A stretch of 64,000 nucleotides of DNA from Bacteroidales bacterium (GTDB taxonomy: Bacteria > Bacteroidota > Bacteroidia > Bacteroidales > UBA932): positions 35,621 to 99,620 of the forward strand of contig JAFTDE010000027.1 in the NCBI GenBank assembly GCA_017454335.1. The letters are read 5' to 3'. Every line of letters starts with the position of its first letter. Position 1 is the first letter of the stretch. The position numbers and the translations under genes were made by a program. Of the stretch, positions 27,060 to 35,361 are shown piece by piece. The notes beneath the pieces are model-generated. The model was not told where the DNA came from, did not search any database, and was given only the letters and a program-made list of their open reading frames with translations.

Positions 27060-27090
27060 TTGCAAATATACAATTATTTTTCTACCTTTG
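27060..27090 (+). promoter_or_regulatory. fabF promoter: TTG-N20-TACCTTTG
   Basis: -33 TTG at 27060-27062 and -7 TACCTTTG at 27083-27090, spaced by 20 bases. The ATG at 27115 follows 24 bases downstream. Confidence 0.7.
27063..27070 (-). promoter_or_regulatory. -7 promoter element (TATATTTG) of the LytTR regulator gene
   Basis: Exact TAnnTTTG match 18 bases upstream of the ATG at 27044. It overlaps the spacer of the divergent fabF promoter on the other strand. Confidence 0.6.
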
Positions 27091-27114
27091 CTGCCCTTAT
27101 AGAATTGGATTATT

Positions 27115-28359
27115 ATGATGCATCGCGTAGTTGTAACGGGCCTTGGTGTCATCTCCTGCGTCGGAAACGACGTCAAGACTTACTGGGATAACCTCACCCA
27201 CGGTGTCTGCGGAATAGATTATATCACAGAATTCCCGACCGACCAACTGGCCGTCAAGATCGGCGGCAAGGTCCGCAATTTCGATCCCGAGCAGTACGGG
27301 ATGGACAAACCCTTCCTGCGCAAACAGGATCCCTTCACGATCTTCGCCATGGGTGCGGCCTGGCAGGCCATGAATGACTCCGGGCTGGTTTCCGGCGAGA
27401 ACATCGAACCGTTCCGCCTGGGCACCTATGTCGGATCCGGCATCGGTGGTTTCCAGACCATCCAGCGGGAGATTCTCAAGATGGCGGAGGACCCGAGCGG
27501 CCAGTGGATTTCGCCCAACTTCGTCCCGACGATGATCAGCGACATGGCCGGCGGCCAGATCGCCATCAAGTTCGGCGCCCAGGGATCATGCATCGACATC
27601 GTCACGGCCTGCGCCACCTCGAACCACTCGCTGGGCGAGGCTTTCCGCGCCATCCAGCACGGATACGCCGACGCCATCATCGCCGGCGGCAGCGACCACT
27701 GCACGATTCCGATCGGACTGGCCAGCTTTGCCAACTGCAAGGCCCTGACCCTGGCTCCGGATCCCAAGCACGCCTCCCTCCCCTTCAACCTCAACCGGGG
27801 CGGATTCGTGATGGCGGACGGCGCCGCGGTGCTGATCCTGGAAGAGTACGAGCACGCCCGTGCCCGCGGCGCCAGGATCTATGCAGAAATGGTGGGATAC
27901 GGCAGCACCTGTGACGCCTACCACGCCACCGCACCGCGTCCGGACGGCAGCACCCAGGCCGAATGCATCCGGATGGCCCTTTCCCAGGCCGGATTCGATC
28001 CCGCCAGGGACAATGTCTACATCAATGCGCATGGAACCGGTACCCGCCTGAACGACATCGCCGAGACCCAGGCCTGCAAACTGGCCTTCGGGGATTTCGC
28101 CTACAAGTGCCACATCAGCTCGACCAAGTCGATGCACGGTCACATGTTCGGCGCCACCGGCGCCGCCGAGGCCATCGCCACGGTGCTGGCCCTGTACGAC
28201 GGAATCGTCCCGCCGACCATCAACCTGGATACGCCGGATCCCGAATGTGACCTGGACTACACGCCGAACAACGCCGTCAAGACCGATCTCACCCTGGGTA
28301 TCAGCGACTCCTTCGGCTTCGGCGGGCATAACGCCTGTATCGCTTTCCGAAAAATCTGA
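27115..28359 (+). CDS. fabF: Beta-ketoacyl-ACP synthase II
   Basis: Condenses malonyl-ACP with acyl-ACP in fatty-acid elongation (cytoplasm, FAS II). 414 residues. The Cys-His-His triad is visible: Cys 166 in TACATSNHSLG, His 306 in INAHGTGTRLND, and the second His near 342 in KSMHGHMFGATGA. Opening MMHRVVVTGLGVISCVG; either of the two adjacent ATG codons could start. No acyl-carrier or other fab gene is adjacent, so it is a single-gene unit between a divergent regulator and the convergent prfA. Confidence 0.95.
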   Translation: MMHRVVVTGLGVISCVGNDVKTYWDNLTHGVCGIDYITEFPTDQLAVKIGGKVRNFDPEQYGMDKPFLRKQDPFTIFAMGAAWQAMNDSGLVSGENIEPFRLGTYVGSGIGGFQTIQREILKMAEDPSGQWISPNFVPTMISDMAGGQIAIKFGAQGSCIDIVTACATSNHSLGEAFRAIQHGYADAIIAGGSDHCTIPIGLASFANCKALTLAPDPKHASLPFNLNRGGFVMADGAAVLILEEYEHARARGARIYAEMVGYGSTCDAYHATAPRPDGSTQAECIRMALSQAGFDPARDNVYINAHGTGTRLNDIAETQACKLAFGDFAYKCHISSTKSMHGHMFGATGAAEAIATVLALYDGIVPPTINLDTPDPECDLDYTPNNAVKTDLTLGISDSFGFGGHNACIAFRKI

Positions 28360-28370
28360 ATGCAATAAAA

Positions 28371-28395
28371 AAGCTGGCGAATCATTCGCCAGCTT
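28371..28395. terminator. Bidirectional rho-independent terminator between fabF and prfA
   Basis: Perfect 10-bp stem (AAGCTGGCGA / TCGCCAGCTT) with a 5-base loop. It is followed by CTTTTAAT on the plus strand and TTTTTTATT on the minus strand. The prfA stop codon lies in the loop, and its last codons form one arm. Confidence 0.9.
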
Positions 28396-29470
28396 CTTTT
28401 AATCTTTCCGCGTTTTCCGCGATCTGCAGCTGGTCGATACACTCCTGGATGTCCCCGTCCATGAAGACGGGCAGGTTGTACATGGACCAGTTGATGCGGT
28501 GGTCGGTCACGCGCCCCTGCGGGTAGTTGTAGGTGCGGATCTTGGCGGAACGGTCGCCCGTGGACACCATCGTCTTGCGCTTGGCCGCGATGTTGTCCAG
28601 GTATTTCTGGTGCTCCAGGTTGTACAGACGGGTCCGGAGTTCCTCGAACGCCCGCTCCTTGTTCTTCAGCTGGGAGCGCTCTTCCTGGCACTGGACGACC
28701 AGCCCGGAAGGAATATGGGTGAGGCGGACGGCCGAGTAGGTCGTGTTGACGCCCTGGCCGCCGGGACCCGACGAACAGAACAGGTCCAGCCGGATGTCAT
28801 CCCAGCTGAGGTCCACGTCGAATTCACCGGCCTCGGGGAACACGGCCACGGAGGCCGCGGAAGTCTGGATGCGGCCCTGCGTTTCGGTCTGCGGGACGCG
28901 CTGGACCCGGTGTACGCCGGATTCGTATTTCATGACGCCATAGACCCCGTCGCCGCCGGACAGCTTGAAGACGATCTGCTTGTATCCGCCGGAGGTGCCG
29001 GGCGTCTGGTCCGTCACTTCGATCTTCCAGCCGCGCTTCTCGGCGAACTTGGCATACATGCGGAAGAGGTCGCCGGCGAAAATAGCCGCCTCGTCCCCGC
29101 CGGTGCCGCCCCGGATCTCGACCATCGCATTCTTGGAATCATCGGGATCGGCCGGGATCAGCAGGAGCTTGAGGGTCTGCTCGGTTTCGGGGATCTTCGG
29201 TTCGATCTCCGCGATCTCCGCGCGCGCCATCTCTTTCAGGTCCTCGTCCTTTTCGTTCAGGAGCATGTCCTTGGCCTGGGCGAGTTCGTCGAGCATCTTC
29301 TTGTACTCCAAACCCGTCCGGATAATGGGCTCCAGTTCCTTGTAGTCCTTGTTCAGCTGGACATATCGCTTCATGTCGCTCATCACCTCGGGACTGGCGA
29401 GCTGGTCCTGTAGGGACTGGAATTTGTCCTGGAGCGACAGGACTTTCTCGAGTAGTTTGGTATCGGCCAT
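28382..29470 (-). CDS. prfA: Peptide chain release factor 1
   Basis: Releases nascent chains at UAA/UAG. 362 residues. The GGQ motif at 237-239 (SGPGGQGVN) triggers peptidyl-tRNA hydrolysis. The codon-recognition tripeptide has the RF1 form PxT, here PQT in [10 protein letters not shown], which separates it from RF2 (SPF). The N-terminal coiled domain and the [15 protein letters not shown] segment are also typical. It follows the GNAT-like gene by 1 base. Its 3' end is embedded in the terminator hairpin. Confidence 0.96.
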   Translation of the reverse strand: MADTKLLEKVLSLQDKFQSLQDQLASPEVMSDMKRYVQLNKDYKELEPIIRTGLEYKKMLDELAQAKDMLLNEKDEDLKEMARAEIAEIEPKIPETEQTLKLLLIPADPDDSKNAMVEIRGGTGGDEAAIFAGDLFRMYAKFAEKRGWKIEVTDQTPGTSGGYKQIVFKLSGGDGVYGVMKYESGVHRVQRVPQTETQGRIQTSAASVAVFPEAGEFDVDLSWDDIRLDLFCSSGPGGQGVNTTYSAVRLTHIPSGLVVQCQEERSQLKNKERAFEELRTRLYNLEHQKYLDNIAAKRKTMVSTGDRSAKIRTYNYPQGRVTDHRINWSMYNLPVFMDGDIQECIDQLQIAENAERLKEAGE

Positions 29471-29471
29471 G

Positions 29472-30587
29472 TTACTTGATGGATTTGATATAGCAGCGGC
29501 GGCGCATGTAGCACTCGTGCTCGTAACTGTTCCAGATGTTGACGGCGCTGTTGGATTCGATCTGCGGGTTGGAAATGGCCCAGCGGGATCCCAGTTTGAT
29601 GGCCTTGTCGGCCATCTCCCGGTAATACACCGAGGAAACGCCCGTATTCTGCCATTTCGGCACCGCGCCGTTGATCATCAGGTCCGTGGTTTCAAAATTC
29701 TGCAGGGCGCGCCACAGGTAGAACCAGCCAAAGGGGAACAGGTGGCCCTTGGCTTTCTGGAGGGCGCGCGAGATGGACGGGAAGGAAATGCCGAACGCGA
29801 CGATTTCGTCGTGCTCGTCGAACAGCAGGCTGCTGGCCTTGTCGGAAATGAAGGGACGGATGGTGCGGGCCTCTTCGTCGATCTCCTCGTCCGTGTAGGG
29901 GACGAAGTTGTACACCGACGAGGCGAAACTCTCGTTGCACACGCGGAAGAACTTCCGGACCAGCTCCGGATTCCGTTTCATCCGGCCCAGGCTGCCGAAG
30001 TGCAGGTTGTAGCGCTCCATCACCATGCGGGAGACGCGGCGCGCCTTGTCGGGGACGCCGTGGTTCGCCACCATCTTGTACTGGACCCAGTCACACTCCT
30101 TCACGAAGCCCAGACGCGTCATGAAGTCATTGTAATACGGGAAGTTGTACAGGCAGTTGAACGGCGGGACGTTCTCGAATCCCTCGACCAGCATGCCCTG
30201 TCTGCCCAGGGTGTTGTAGTGGAGGGGCCCATGGATCTCGGTCATCCCCTGCTCCCTGGCCCACGCTTCGGCGGTACCGACCAGCAGCCGCGCCACTTCG
30301 AAGTCGTCGATCACGTCGAACCATCCGAAGCGCACGCGCCGGGTCTGATAGCGCTCGTTGTAACGGGGATTGATGATGGCGCAGATCCGTCCGACCACCT
30401 TGTTTCCGTCCAGGACCATCCACATCTTGCGCGAACAGTATGCCAGCGTCGCCCCCCGGGTCAGGAGACGGAGCTGGTTCGCATGCAGGGCCGGAACATA
30501 CTGGGGACAATTCCGGTACAGTTCGTCGGGGAAAGCGACGAAGCGGCGGAGGTCCTTCCGGGTCTTGACTTCTACGACTTCAAACAT
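29472..30587 (-). CDS. GNAT-like N-acetyltransferase family protein
   Basis: 371 residues. Resembles the long Bacteroidota proteins annotated as GNAT-type acyltransferases. The N-terminal half has a GNAT-like core ([34 protein letters not shown]), and a second, related half follows ([11 protein letters not shown]...[20 protein letters not shown]). No substrate can be named. The start is ATG 30587 ([13 protein letters not shown]); the longer reading begins at a TTG inside the promoter element. One base separates it from prfA, so the pair is cotranscribed. Confidence 0.65.
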   Translation of the reverse strand: MFEVVEVKTRKDLRRFVAFPDELYRNCPQYVPALHANQLRLLTRGATLAYCSRKMWMVLDGNKVVGRICAIINPRYNERYQTRRVRFGWFDVIDDFEVARLLVGTAEAWAREQGMTEIHGPLHYNTLGRQGMLVEGFENVPPFNCLYNFPYYNDFMTRLGFVKECDWVQYKMVANHGVPDKARRVSRMVMERYNLHFGSLGRMKRNPELVRKFFRVCNESFASSVYNFVPYTDEEIDEEARTIRPFISDKASSLLFDEHDEIVAFGISFPSISRALQKAKGHLFPFGWFYLWRALQNFETTDLMINGAVPKWQNTGVSSVYYREMADKAIKLGSRWAISNPQIESNSAVNIWNSYEHECYMRRRCYIKSIK

Positions 30588-30608
30588 ATCGCACTTCGAT
30601 AGGAGCTG

Positions 30609-30616
30609 CAAATTTA
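30609..30616 (-). promoter_or_regulatory. -7 promoter element (TAAATTTG) for the GNAT-like/prfA pair
   Basis: Exact TAnnTTTG match 21 bases before the ATG at 30587. Confidence 0.55.
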
Positions 30617-30623
30617 ATCAAAT

Positions 30624-31352
30624 TCATTGAATTCCCGCAATCCCGCCCAGGACGGCCTGGGCGCAGACACAGCCGAAGACCGCCGGCATGTACGAGATGG
30701 TTCCGGCCTGCGATTTCTTGTTTCGGCTCTCCTCGATCACGATGGAAGACATGCGGGGCTCTTCTTCGGAATAGACGGCCAGGAAACCCTCGTGGATGCC
30801 CAGTTTGTGCAGGCGCTTGCGCAGCATGTGCGCCAGCGGACACATCCGCGTCCGGGAGATGTCGGCGAGGCGGACGCGCGTGGCGTCGAACTTGGCCCCG
30901 GCGCCCATCGAACTGACCAGCGGGATGCCGGCAGCGAGGCAGTGCTGGATCAGGGCCACCTTGGGGCTGATGGTATCGATGGCGTCCACGACGAAATCCG
31001 GCTGCTGCGGCCAGACCGCCAGCAACTCCGCCACATGCCCCTCTTCCAGGTAGCTTTCCCGGACCGTCAGGTCCAGGTCCGGATTGATGTCCGTCAGACG
31101 CTCCCGCAGCACCTCGACCTTGGGACGGCCGAGGGTTGAATGCAGGGCCGGCAGCTGGCGGTTGATGTTGCTCGGGGAAACGACGTCGCTGTCGATCAGG
31201 CACAGGTGTCCGATGCCGGCGCGGACCAGCATCTCCGACGCCGCGGCACCGACGCCGCCCGTCCCCACCACGACGACATGCGCGCGGGAGACCCGGTCCA
31301 TCCCCTCCTCGCCCAGCAGCAGCCGGGTCCGTGCGTTCCAGCCGGCATCCAT
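30624..31352 (-). CDS. tcdA: tRNA threonylcarbamoyladenosine dehydratase (ThiF/E1-like)
   Basis: ATP-dependent enzyme that cyclises t6A37 to ct6A in ANN-decoding tRNAs. 242 residues. The E1-like nucleotide-binding motif GTGGVGAAASEMLVRAG, the acidic LCLIDSD, and NINRQ (ATP gamma-phosphate contact) are present, as is DAIDTISPKVALI. The family assignment (TcdA/YgdL rather than MoeB or ThiF) rests on the MGAGAKFDATRVRLADISRT segment. ATG 31352 overlaps the stop of the upstream CoA-hydrolase gene (TGATG). Confidence 0.88.
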   Translation of the reverse strand: MDAGWNARTRLLLGEEGMDRVSRAHVVVVGTGGVGAAASEMLVRAGIGHLCLIDSDVVSPSNINRQLPALHSTLGRPKVEVLRERLTDINPDLDLTVRESYLEEGHVAELLAVWPQQPDFVVDAIDTISPKVALIQHCLAAGIPLVSSMGAGAKFDATRVRLADISRTRMCPLAHMLRKRLHKLGIHEGFLAVYSEEEPRMSSIVIEESRNKKSQAGTISYMPAVFGCVCAQAVLGGIAGIQ

Positions 31353-32653
31353 CAGATGCTCAGGTTGTGCCAATGGGGGCCGAAACGCTCGAAGGCGGCG
31401 CGGTCCAGCATCTCGCGGTCGTCCGGATGGGCGATGCCGATCAGCAGCTTGGCGCGTTCCTGCAGCGATTTGCCGTAGAGATCCACGGCTCCGTACTCGG
31501 TCACGATCCAGTGCGCATCCGCACGCGGCGTCACGACGCCGGCGCCCGGATTCAGGATCGGGACGATCTTGTTCTTGCCCTTCAGGGTCCGCGAGGCGAA
31601 GGCGGTGATGCTCTTGCCGCCCTCGGACATCGTGGCGCCCTTGACGAACTCGACCTGGCCGCCGGTCCCGCTGAAGATGCGCGTGCCGATCGAGTCGGCG
31701 CTGATCTGGCCGGTCAGGTCCACCTCGGTGGCCGAATTGATGGCCTTCATGTGCGGATTCCGGGAAATGACCCAGGGGTCGTTGGTGTATTTGATGTCCT
31801 TCATGAGGACCTGGGGATTGTCATCGATGAAAGAATAGACTTCCTGGGAACCCAGCAGGAACGAAGCGACCACCTTGCCGGTGTCGATGCGCTTGTTGAC
31901 GCCGTTGATGACCCCGGACTTGATCAGGCGCAGCAGCCCGTCCGCGAACATCTCGGTATGCAGGCCCAGGTTCTTGTGCCCGTGCAGCTGGGCGGCCAGG
32001 GCGTTCGGCAGCGCGCCGATGCCCATCTGGATGCAGTCGCCGTCCTCCACGAGGGCCGCGCAGTTGCGGCCGATCTCCACTTCGGTCGGGGTGGGTTCGG
32101 CGAAGGCCGCCGTCACCAGCGGCGTGTCGTCCTGGACGAGGTAATCGAACTGGTCCAGGCTGACCAGGTCGCCGTGCGCGAAAGGCACGTTCGGGTTCAT
32201 CACGCCGATTACCAGGTCCGCGCTCTCGATGGCCGCGACCGAGCAGTCCACCGAGGTGCCCAGGCTGACCATCCCGTCGGCGTTCGGCCGGCTGATGTTG
32301 ACCAGGGCCGCACCCAGAGGGATGAAACGCTCGCGGTAGAGCTTCTGGCTCTCCCCGAGATGGACGGGCAGGTAGTCGGCGTATCCGGCGTTGACGTTGG
32401 CGCGCACATTCGGTCCGACGAAAAAACCCTGCTCGAAGAAAATCCCTTCGTAACGGGGTTCGCTGTACGGAGCCGGCCCCTCGGTGTGGAAGTGGTGGAA
32501 GTGGAGGTCACAGATATCCCCGGCGTCCGCGCGGCGGCACAGGGCCTGGATAAGGACGTGCGGCACGCTGGCTACGCTGCTGAGGTGGACATGGCAGTGC
32601 GAGGGGATGTGGCTGACGGCTTCGTCTGCCGATACAAAACGGATTTCCTTCAT
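31352..32653 (-). CDS. Acetyl-CoA hydrolase/transferase family protein
   Basis: 433 residues of the Cat1/AbfT-type class I CoA-transferase family, which moves CoA between acetyl-CoA and another carboxylate (4-hydroxybutyrate, butyrate, propionate or succinate) through a glutamyl-CoA thioester. The catalytic Glu is at 234 in GLHTEMFADG. GSGG-like glycine loops appear as GIGALPNA and SGTGGQVEFVKGA. The acid substrate cannot be decided from sequence. With ackA-pta in the same window it suggests an acetate-centred fermentative metabolism. Start ATG 32653 (MKEIRFVSADEAV). Confidence 0.88.
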   Translation of the reverse strand: MKEIRFVSADEAVSHIPSHCHVHLSSVASVPHVLIQALCRRADAGDICDLHFHHFHTEGPAPYSEPRYEGIFFEQGFFVGPNVRANVNAGYADYLPVHLGESQKLYRERFIPLGAALVNISRPNADGMVSLGTSVDCSVAAIESADLVIGVMNPNVPFAHGDLVSLDQFDYLVQDDTPLVTAAFAEPTPTEVEIGRNCAALVEDGDCIQMGIGALPNALAAQLHGHKNLGLHTEMFADGLLRLIKSGVINGVNKRIDTGKVVASFLLGSQEVYSFIDDNPQVLMKDIKYTNDPWVISRNPHMKAINSATEVDLTGQISADSIGTRIFSGTGGQVEFVKGATMSEGGKSITAFASRTLKGKNKIVPILNPGAGVVTPRADAHWIVTEYGAVDLYGKSLQERAKLLIGIAHPDDREMLDRAAFERFGPHWHNLSI

Positions 32654-32667
32654 CGTGGAATTATTAT

Positions 32668-32675
32668 TATTTTTG
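32668..32675 (+). promoter_or_regulatory. -7 promoter element (TATTTTTG) for mazG
   Basis: Exact TAnnTTTG match 25 bases upstream of the ATG at 32701, back to back with the promoter of the divergent CoA-hydrolase gene. Confidence 0.5.
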
Positions 32676-32680
32676 TCCTG

Positions 32681-32688
32681 CAAATGTA
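32681..32688 (-). promoter_or_regulatory. -7 promoter element (TACATTTG) for the CoA-hydrolase/tcdA pair
   Basis: Exact TAnnTTTG match 27 bases upstream of the ATG at 32653. The two divergent -7 boxes are only 5 bases apart. Confidence 0.5.
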
Positions 32689-32700
32689 GCAATTAAATCG

Positions 32701-33492
32701 ATGCACACCAAGGAAGAAAAGATCCAGGCTTTCGCCCGCCTGCTGGACATCATGGATGAGCTCCGGGAAAAATGCCCGTGGAATGCGGCCCAGACGATGG
32801 AAAGCATCCGTCCGATGACCGAAGAAGAGGTTTACGAACTCAGCGACGCCATCAACCGCGCCGACTCGGCCGGCACGGCGGGCGAGATCGGGGACCTGCT
32901 GTATCACATGGTATTCTATGCCCGGATCGCCCAGGAACAGGGCCGCTTCGACATCGCTGACTGCCTGCAGAAAGTCTGCGACAAGATGGTCTTCCGCCAC
33001 CCGCACGTCTTCGCCAATCCGGACGGGCACGAGCCGACCGCCAAGGAGATCGCCGACACCTGGGAACTGGTCAAGGCCCGGGAGAAGAACGGCAACAAGA
33101 CCGTCATGTCCGGCATCCCCGACGCCATGCCCGCCCTGCTGAAGGCCCTCTCCATGCAGGAGAAAGCCCGGGGCTGCGGATTTGACTGGGAGCGGCGCGA
33201 GGACGTCTGGGACAAGGTGCACGAAGAGCTGCAGGAAGCGCAGGAGGCCTGCGCCGAGGACGATCCCGCCCACATGGAAGAGGAATTCGGCGACCTGCTG
33301 TTCGCGGCCATCAACGCGGCCCGGCTGTACGGAGTCGATCCCGAAAAGGCCCTGGGAACGACCTGCAGCAAGTTCCGCCGCCGCTTTACCTATCTGGAAG
33401 AGAATACCCTGAAGAAGGGGCGCAAACTCACTGATCTGACCCTCGCCGAGATGGACGCCATCTGGGACGAAGGAAAAGCCAAGGGCCTGTAA
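32701..33492 (+). CDS. mazG: Nucleoside triphosphate pyrophosphohydrolase MazG
   Basis: Hydrolyses (d)NTPs to monophosphate and pyrophosphate, a house-cleaning function. 263 residues with the usual two tandem MazG domains: the first with CPWNAAQTMESIRPMTEEEVYEL and EIGDLLYHMVFYA, the second with EELQEAQEA and EEFGDLLFAAINAARL. The paired Glu/Asp residues (EExxE...ExxD) coordinate magnesium. It is a single-gene unit with the convergent rsmD 5 bases beyond its stop. Confidence 0.94.
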   Translation: MHTKEEKIQAFARLLDIMDELREKCPWNAAQTMESIRPMTEEEVYELSDAINRADSAGTAGEIGDLLYHMVFYARIAQEQGRFDIADCLQKVCDKMVFRHPHVFANPDGHEPTAKEIADTWELVKAREKNGNKTVMSGIPDAMPALLKALSMQEKARGCGFDWERREDVWDKVHEELQEAQEACAEDDPAHMEEEFGDLLFAAINAARLYGVDPEKALGTTCSKFRRRFTYLEENTLKKGRKLTDLTLAEMDAIWDEGKAKGL

Positions 33493-33497
33493 CGCCC

Positions 33498-34034
33498 TTA
33501 CTCCTTGCTGAAGAAAGTGAAGTGGACGCGGCCGTAGCTGCGTTCCTTGACGAAATGGGGATGGTCCGCAAAGGAATGCGCCCCCCCGTGTTCAAGAATG
33601 AAGTAACATCCGGGATGCAGGATGTCCCGGGACAGCACCTTGTCGGGAATCAGCTCCAGCCCGTCGAGGGCATAGGGCGGATCGGCAAAGATGATGTCGA
33701 ACTTCTCCCGGCACACCGGCAGGAAATCGAACACGTTGTCCCGCACGGTGACGACATTGTCCAGCCCCAGCCGGCGGGCTTCGCTGCGGATGAAGGCGGC
33801 GTTTTCGCGCTGCATCTCCACGCAATAGACCCGGGACGCGCCGCGGGAAGCGAACTCGAACGAGATGGCGCCGGTCCCGCCGAACAGGTCCAGCACCTTC
33901 AGGTCCTCGAATTCATACTCGTTGTCCAGGATATTGAAAAGCCCCTCACGGGCATAATCCGTGGTGGGCCTTGCCTTGTAATGGAGGGGAGGTTCGATGA
34001 TCCTGCCCTTCAGGGTGCCGCCGATGATCCGCAT
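33498..34034 (-). CDS. rsmD: 16S rRNA (guanine-N2)-methyltransferase RsmD
   Basis: Methylates G966 of 16S rRNA. 178 residues, a normal length. Opening MRIIGGTLKGRII, SAM-binding VLDLFGGTGAISFE, and the catalytic DPPY motif in FADPPYAL. The family's RPTTDYAREGLFNIL segment is present. The upstream DUF3822-like gene is 1 base away, an arrangement common in Bacteroidota. Confidence 0.94.
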   Translation of the reverse strand: MRIIGGTLKGRIIEPPLHYKARPTTDYAREGLFNILDNEYEFEDLKVLDLFGGTGAISFEFASRGASRVYCVEMQRENAAFIRSEARRLGLDNVVTVRDNVFDFLPVCREKFDIIFADPPYALDGLELIPDKVLSRDILHPGCYFILEHGGAHSFADHPHFVKERSYGRVHFTFFSKE

Positions 34035-34035
34035 G

Positions 34036-34560
34036 TCAGATCACTTCGACGGATTTGAAATAGCGGTACAGGGACATTTCCTCCTCCGCCCCGATCGGCA
34101 TCCGCCAGCAGATGGTGGAGACTTCGGGATTGAGCTGGAGGGACTTCATCGCCAGGAAGATGTAATACTCGGCCGTCGTGAAGTCCTGCGCCGCATAGAC
34201 ATTGGCCAGCAGCAGCGATTGCCCCTGGGCGATGGCCAGGTACAGGTATCCCTCCGCGTACGTCGCCAGGATCTTGTTGTATTCCGGACAGGATCCCAGG
34301 TCCCGCAGAATATGAAACATCTCAGGCTTCGCCTCTTCCGGCTCGCCGGAGATGTCCTGCTTGCTGATGATTTTGGAGTATCTGCCGTCCTCGGGATCCG
34401 AATAGACCAGCACCGCGTCCCACTGGGGAACTTCCACGGACCGGACCCGGTCTTCGGATGTCAGGGAGATCACCTGGCCGAGCGCTTCCGCCGCAGATGC
34501 GGGATCGAAGAAGCGGACCGGAACCAGGGTGCACTTCGGCGTGAGAAGGGAGATCTCCAC
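34036..34560 (-). CDS. DUF3822-like protein, short form
   Basis: 174 residues. Position immediately upstream of rsmD and the central CTLVPVRFFDP motif suggest the Bacteroidota-specific DUF3822 family, whose members are often longer (about 250 residues) with an N-terminal extension that seems to be missing here. No catalytic motif is visible; the family is sometimes described as actin-fold-like. Could be a reduced member or an independent small family. Its neighbour upstream on the same strand is 7 bases away. Confidence 0.5.
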   Translation of the reverse strand: MEISLLTPKCTLVPVRFFDPASAAEALGQVISLTSEDRVRSVEVPQWDAVLVYSDPEDGRYSKIISKQDISGEPEEAKPEMFHILRDLGSCPEYNKILATYAEGYLYLAIAQGQSLLLANVYAAQDFTTAEYYIFLAMKSLQLNPEVSTICWRMPIGAEEEMSLYRYFKSVEVI

Positions 34561-34567
34561 CGTTGTA

Positions 34568-35260
34568 TTACTCCCAGTTGCCCGCGTTGTTGTTCGGAGC
34601 GGTGATGCTGCCGACCTGGAGGCCTTCGTAGCGGTTCATGTCACGCTGCTCGGCGTCGAGGTTGATCCGGAGCTGGTTGTCCAGGCCCTTCAGCAGGGAC
34701 TTGTACGGCATCTTGGCCTCGAACAGAGGCACCTGGACACCGGAAACGGTCTTCACGATGGCATCCATGATCAGGGGTTCGCCTTCGGAGAACGGAATCG
34801 TCTTGAGGGCGTCGACATTGAAGTCGGGGCGGTCGTTGAACAGGGTGTCACGCACGTTGATCTTGTTCTCGATTGCGAAGACGAGGTCCTTGTCTCCGGC
34901 CAGGTACATCTTGTAGAGATCTTCGTTGGTCAGACGGCGGTTGGCCTTCTTGACAGCGTCCGTGTGCGCCACGGCCAGGGAGTCGTCACGGGAACCGACC
35001 TGCAGGATGATCGACATCTGGCCGTTCTCGTAGAAGTCCTTCAGCGTATCCACAGAAGCGGTGAAAACGCCCTTCTCGCTCTTGTAAGCGGTCTGCAGGG
35101 TACGGATGTCTTTGAGATTCTGGATGGCGACGGCCTTGCGGCGGTCGGTCTCCTTGTTGAACTTGACAGGCTGCATGATGCTGTTGTAGATGAGGTACAC
35201 GAGACCCACACAAACAAAGAAGAGCACCCAGCTCAGGATTTTTTTAGCAATACCGTTCAT
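34568..35260 (-). CDS. Uncharacterised single-pass membrane protein, pseudopilin-like N-terminus
   Basis: 230 residues. The N-terminal hydrophobic helix (ILSWVLFFVCVGLVYLIYNSI) is followed by KDIRTLQTAYKSEKGVFTASVDTL, a pattern seen in GspG/pseudopilin-like proteins (helix plus an I-R-x-A-x-x-xY-xx-x-G-x-(Y/F)-T segment). No prepilin cleavage motif is apparent. The rest has no recognised domain. First gene of the run leading to the DUF3822-like gene and rsmD, with its own TAACTTTG promoter. Function unknown. Confidence 0.7.
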   Translation of the reverse strand: MNGIAKKILSWVLFFVCVGLVYLIYNSIMQPVKFNKETDRRKAVAIQNLKDIRTLQTAYKSEKGVFTASVDTLKDFYENGQMSIILQVGSRDDSLAVAHTDAVKKANRRLTNEDLYKMYLAGDKDLVFAIENKINVRDTLFNDRPDFNVDALKTIPFSEGEPLIMDAIVKTVSGVQVPLFEAKMPYKSLLKGLDNQLRINLDAEQRDMNRYEGLQVGSITAPNNNAGNWE

Positions 35261-35292
35261 ATTGGTTGTTTATTATTATTTCCAAAGTCGGA

Positions 35293-35323
35293 CAAAGTTA
35301 AAAAAATGATTTATGAAATGCAA
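35293..35323 (-). promoter_or_regulatory. Promoter TTG-N20-TAACTTTG for the pseudopilin-like/DUF3822/rsmD run
   Basis: -33 TTG on the minus strand at 35321-35323 and -7 TAACTTTG at 35293-35300, spaced by 20 bases. The ATG is at 35260. Confidence 0.65.
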
Positions 35324-35332
35324 TATTATTCC

Positions 35333-35340
35333 TAAATTTG
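35333..35340 (+). promoter_or_regulatory. -7 promoter element (TAAATTTG) for the DHH phosphoesterase gene
   Basis: Exact TAnnTTTG match 21 bases upstream of ATG 35362. It rules out the longer reading starting at 35338. Confidence 0.55.
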
Positions 35341-35361
35341 CGCTGCGAAAAATCACTGCGG

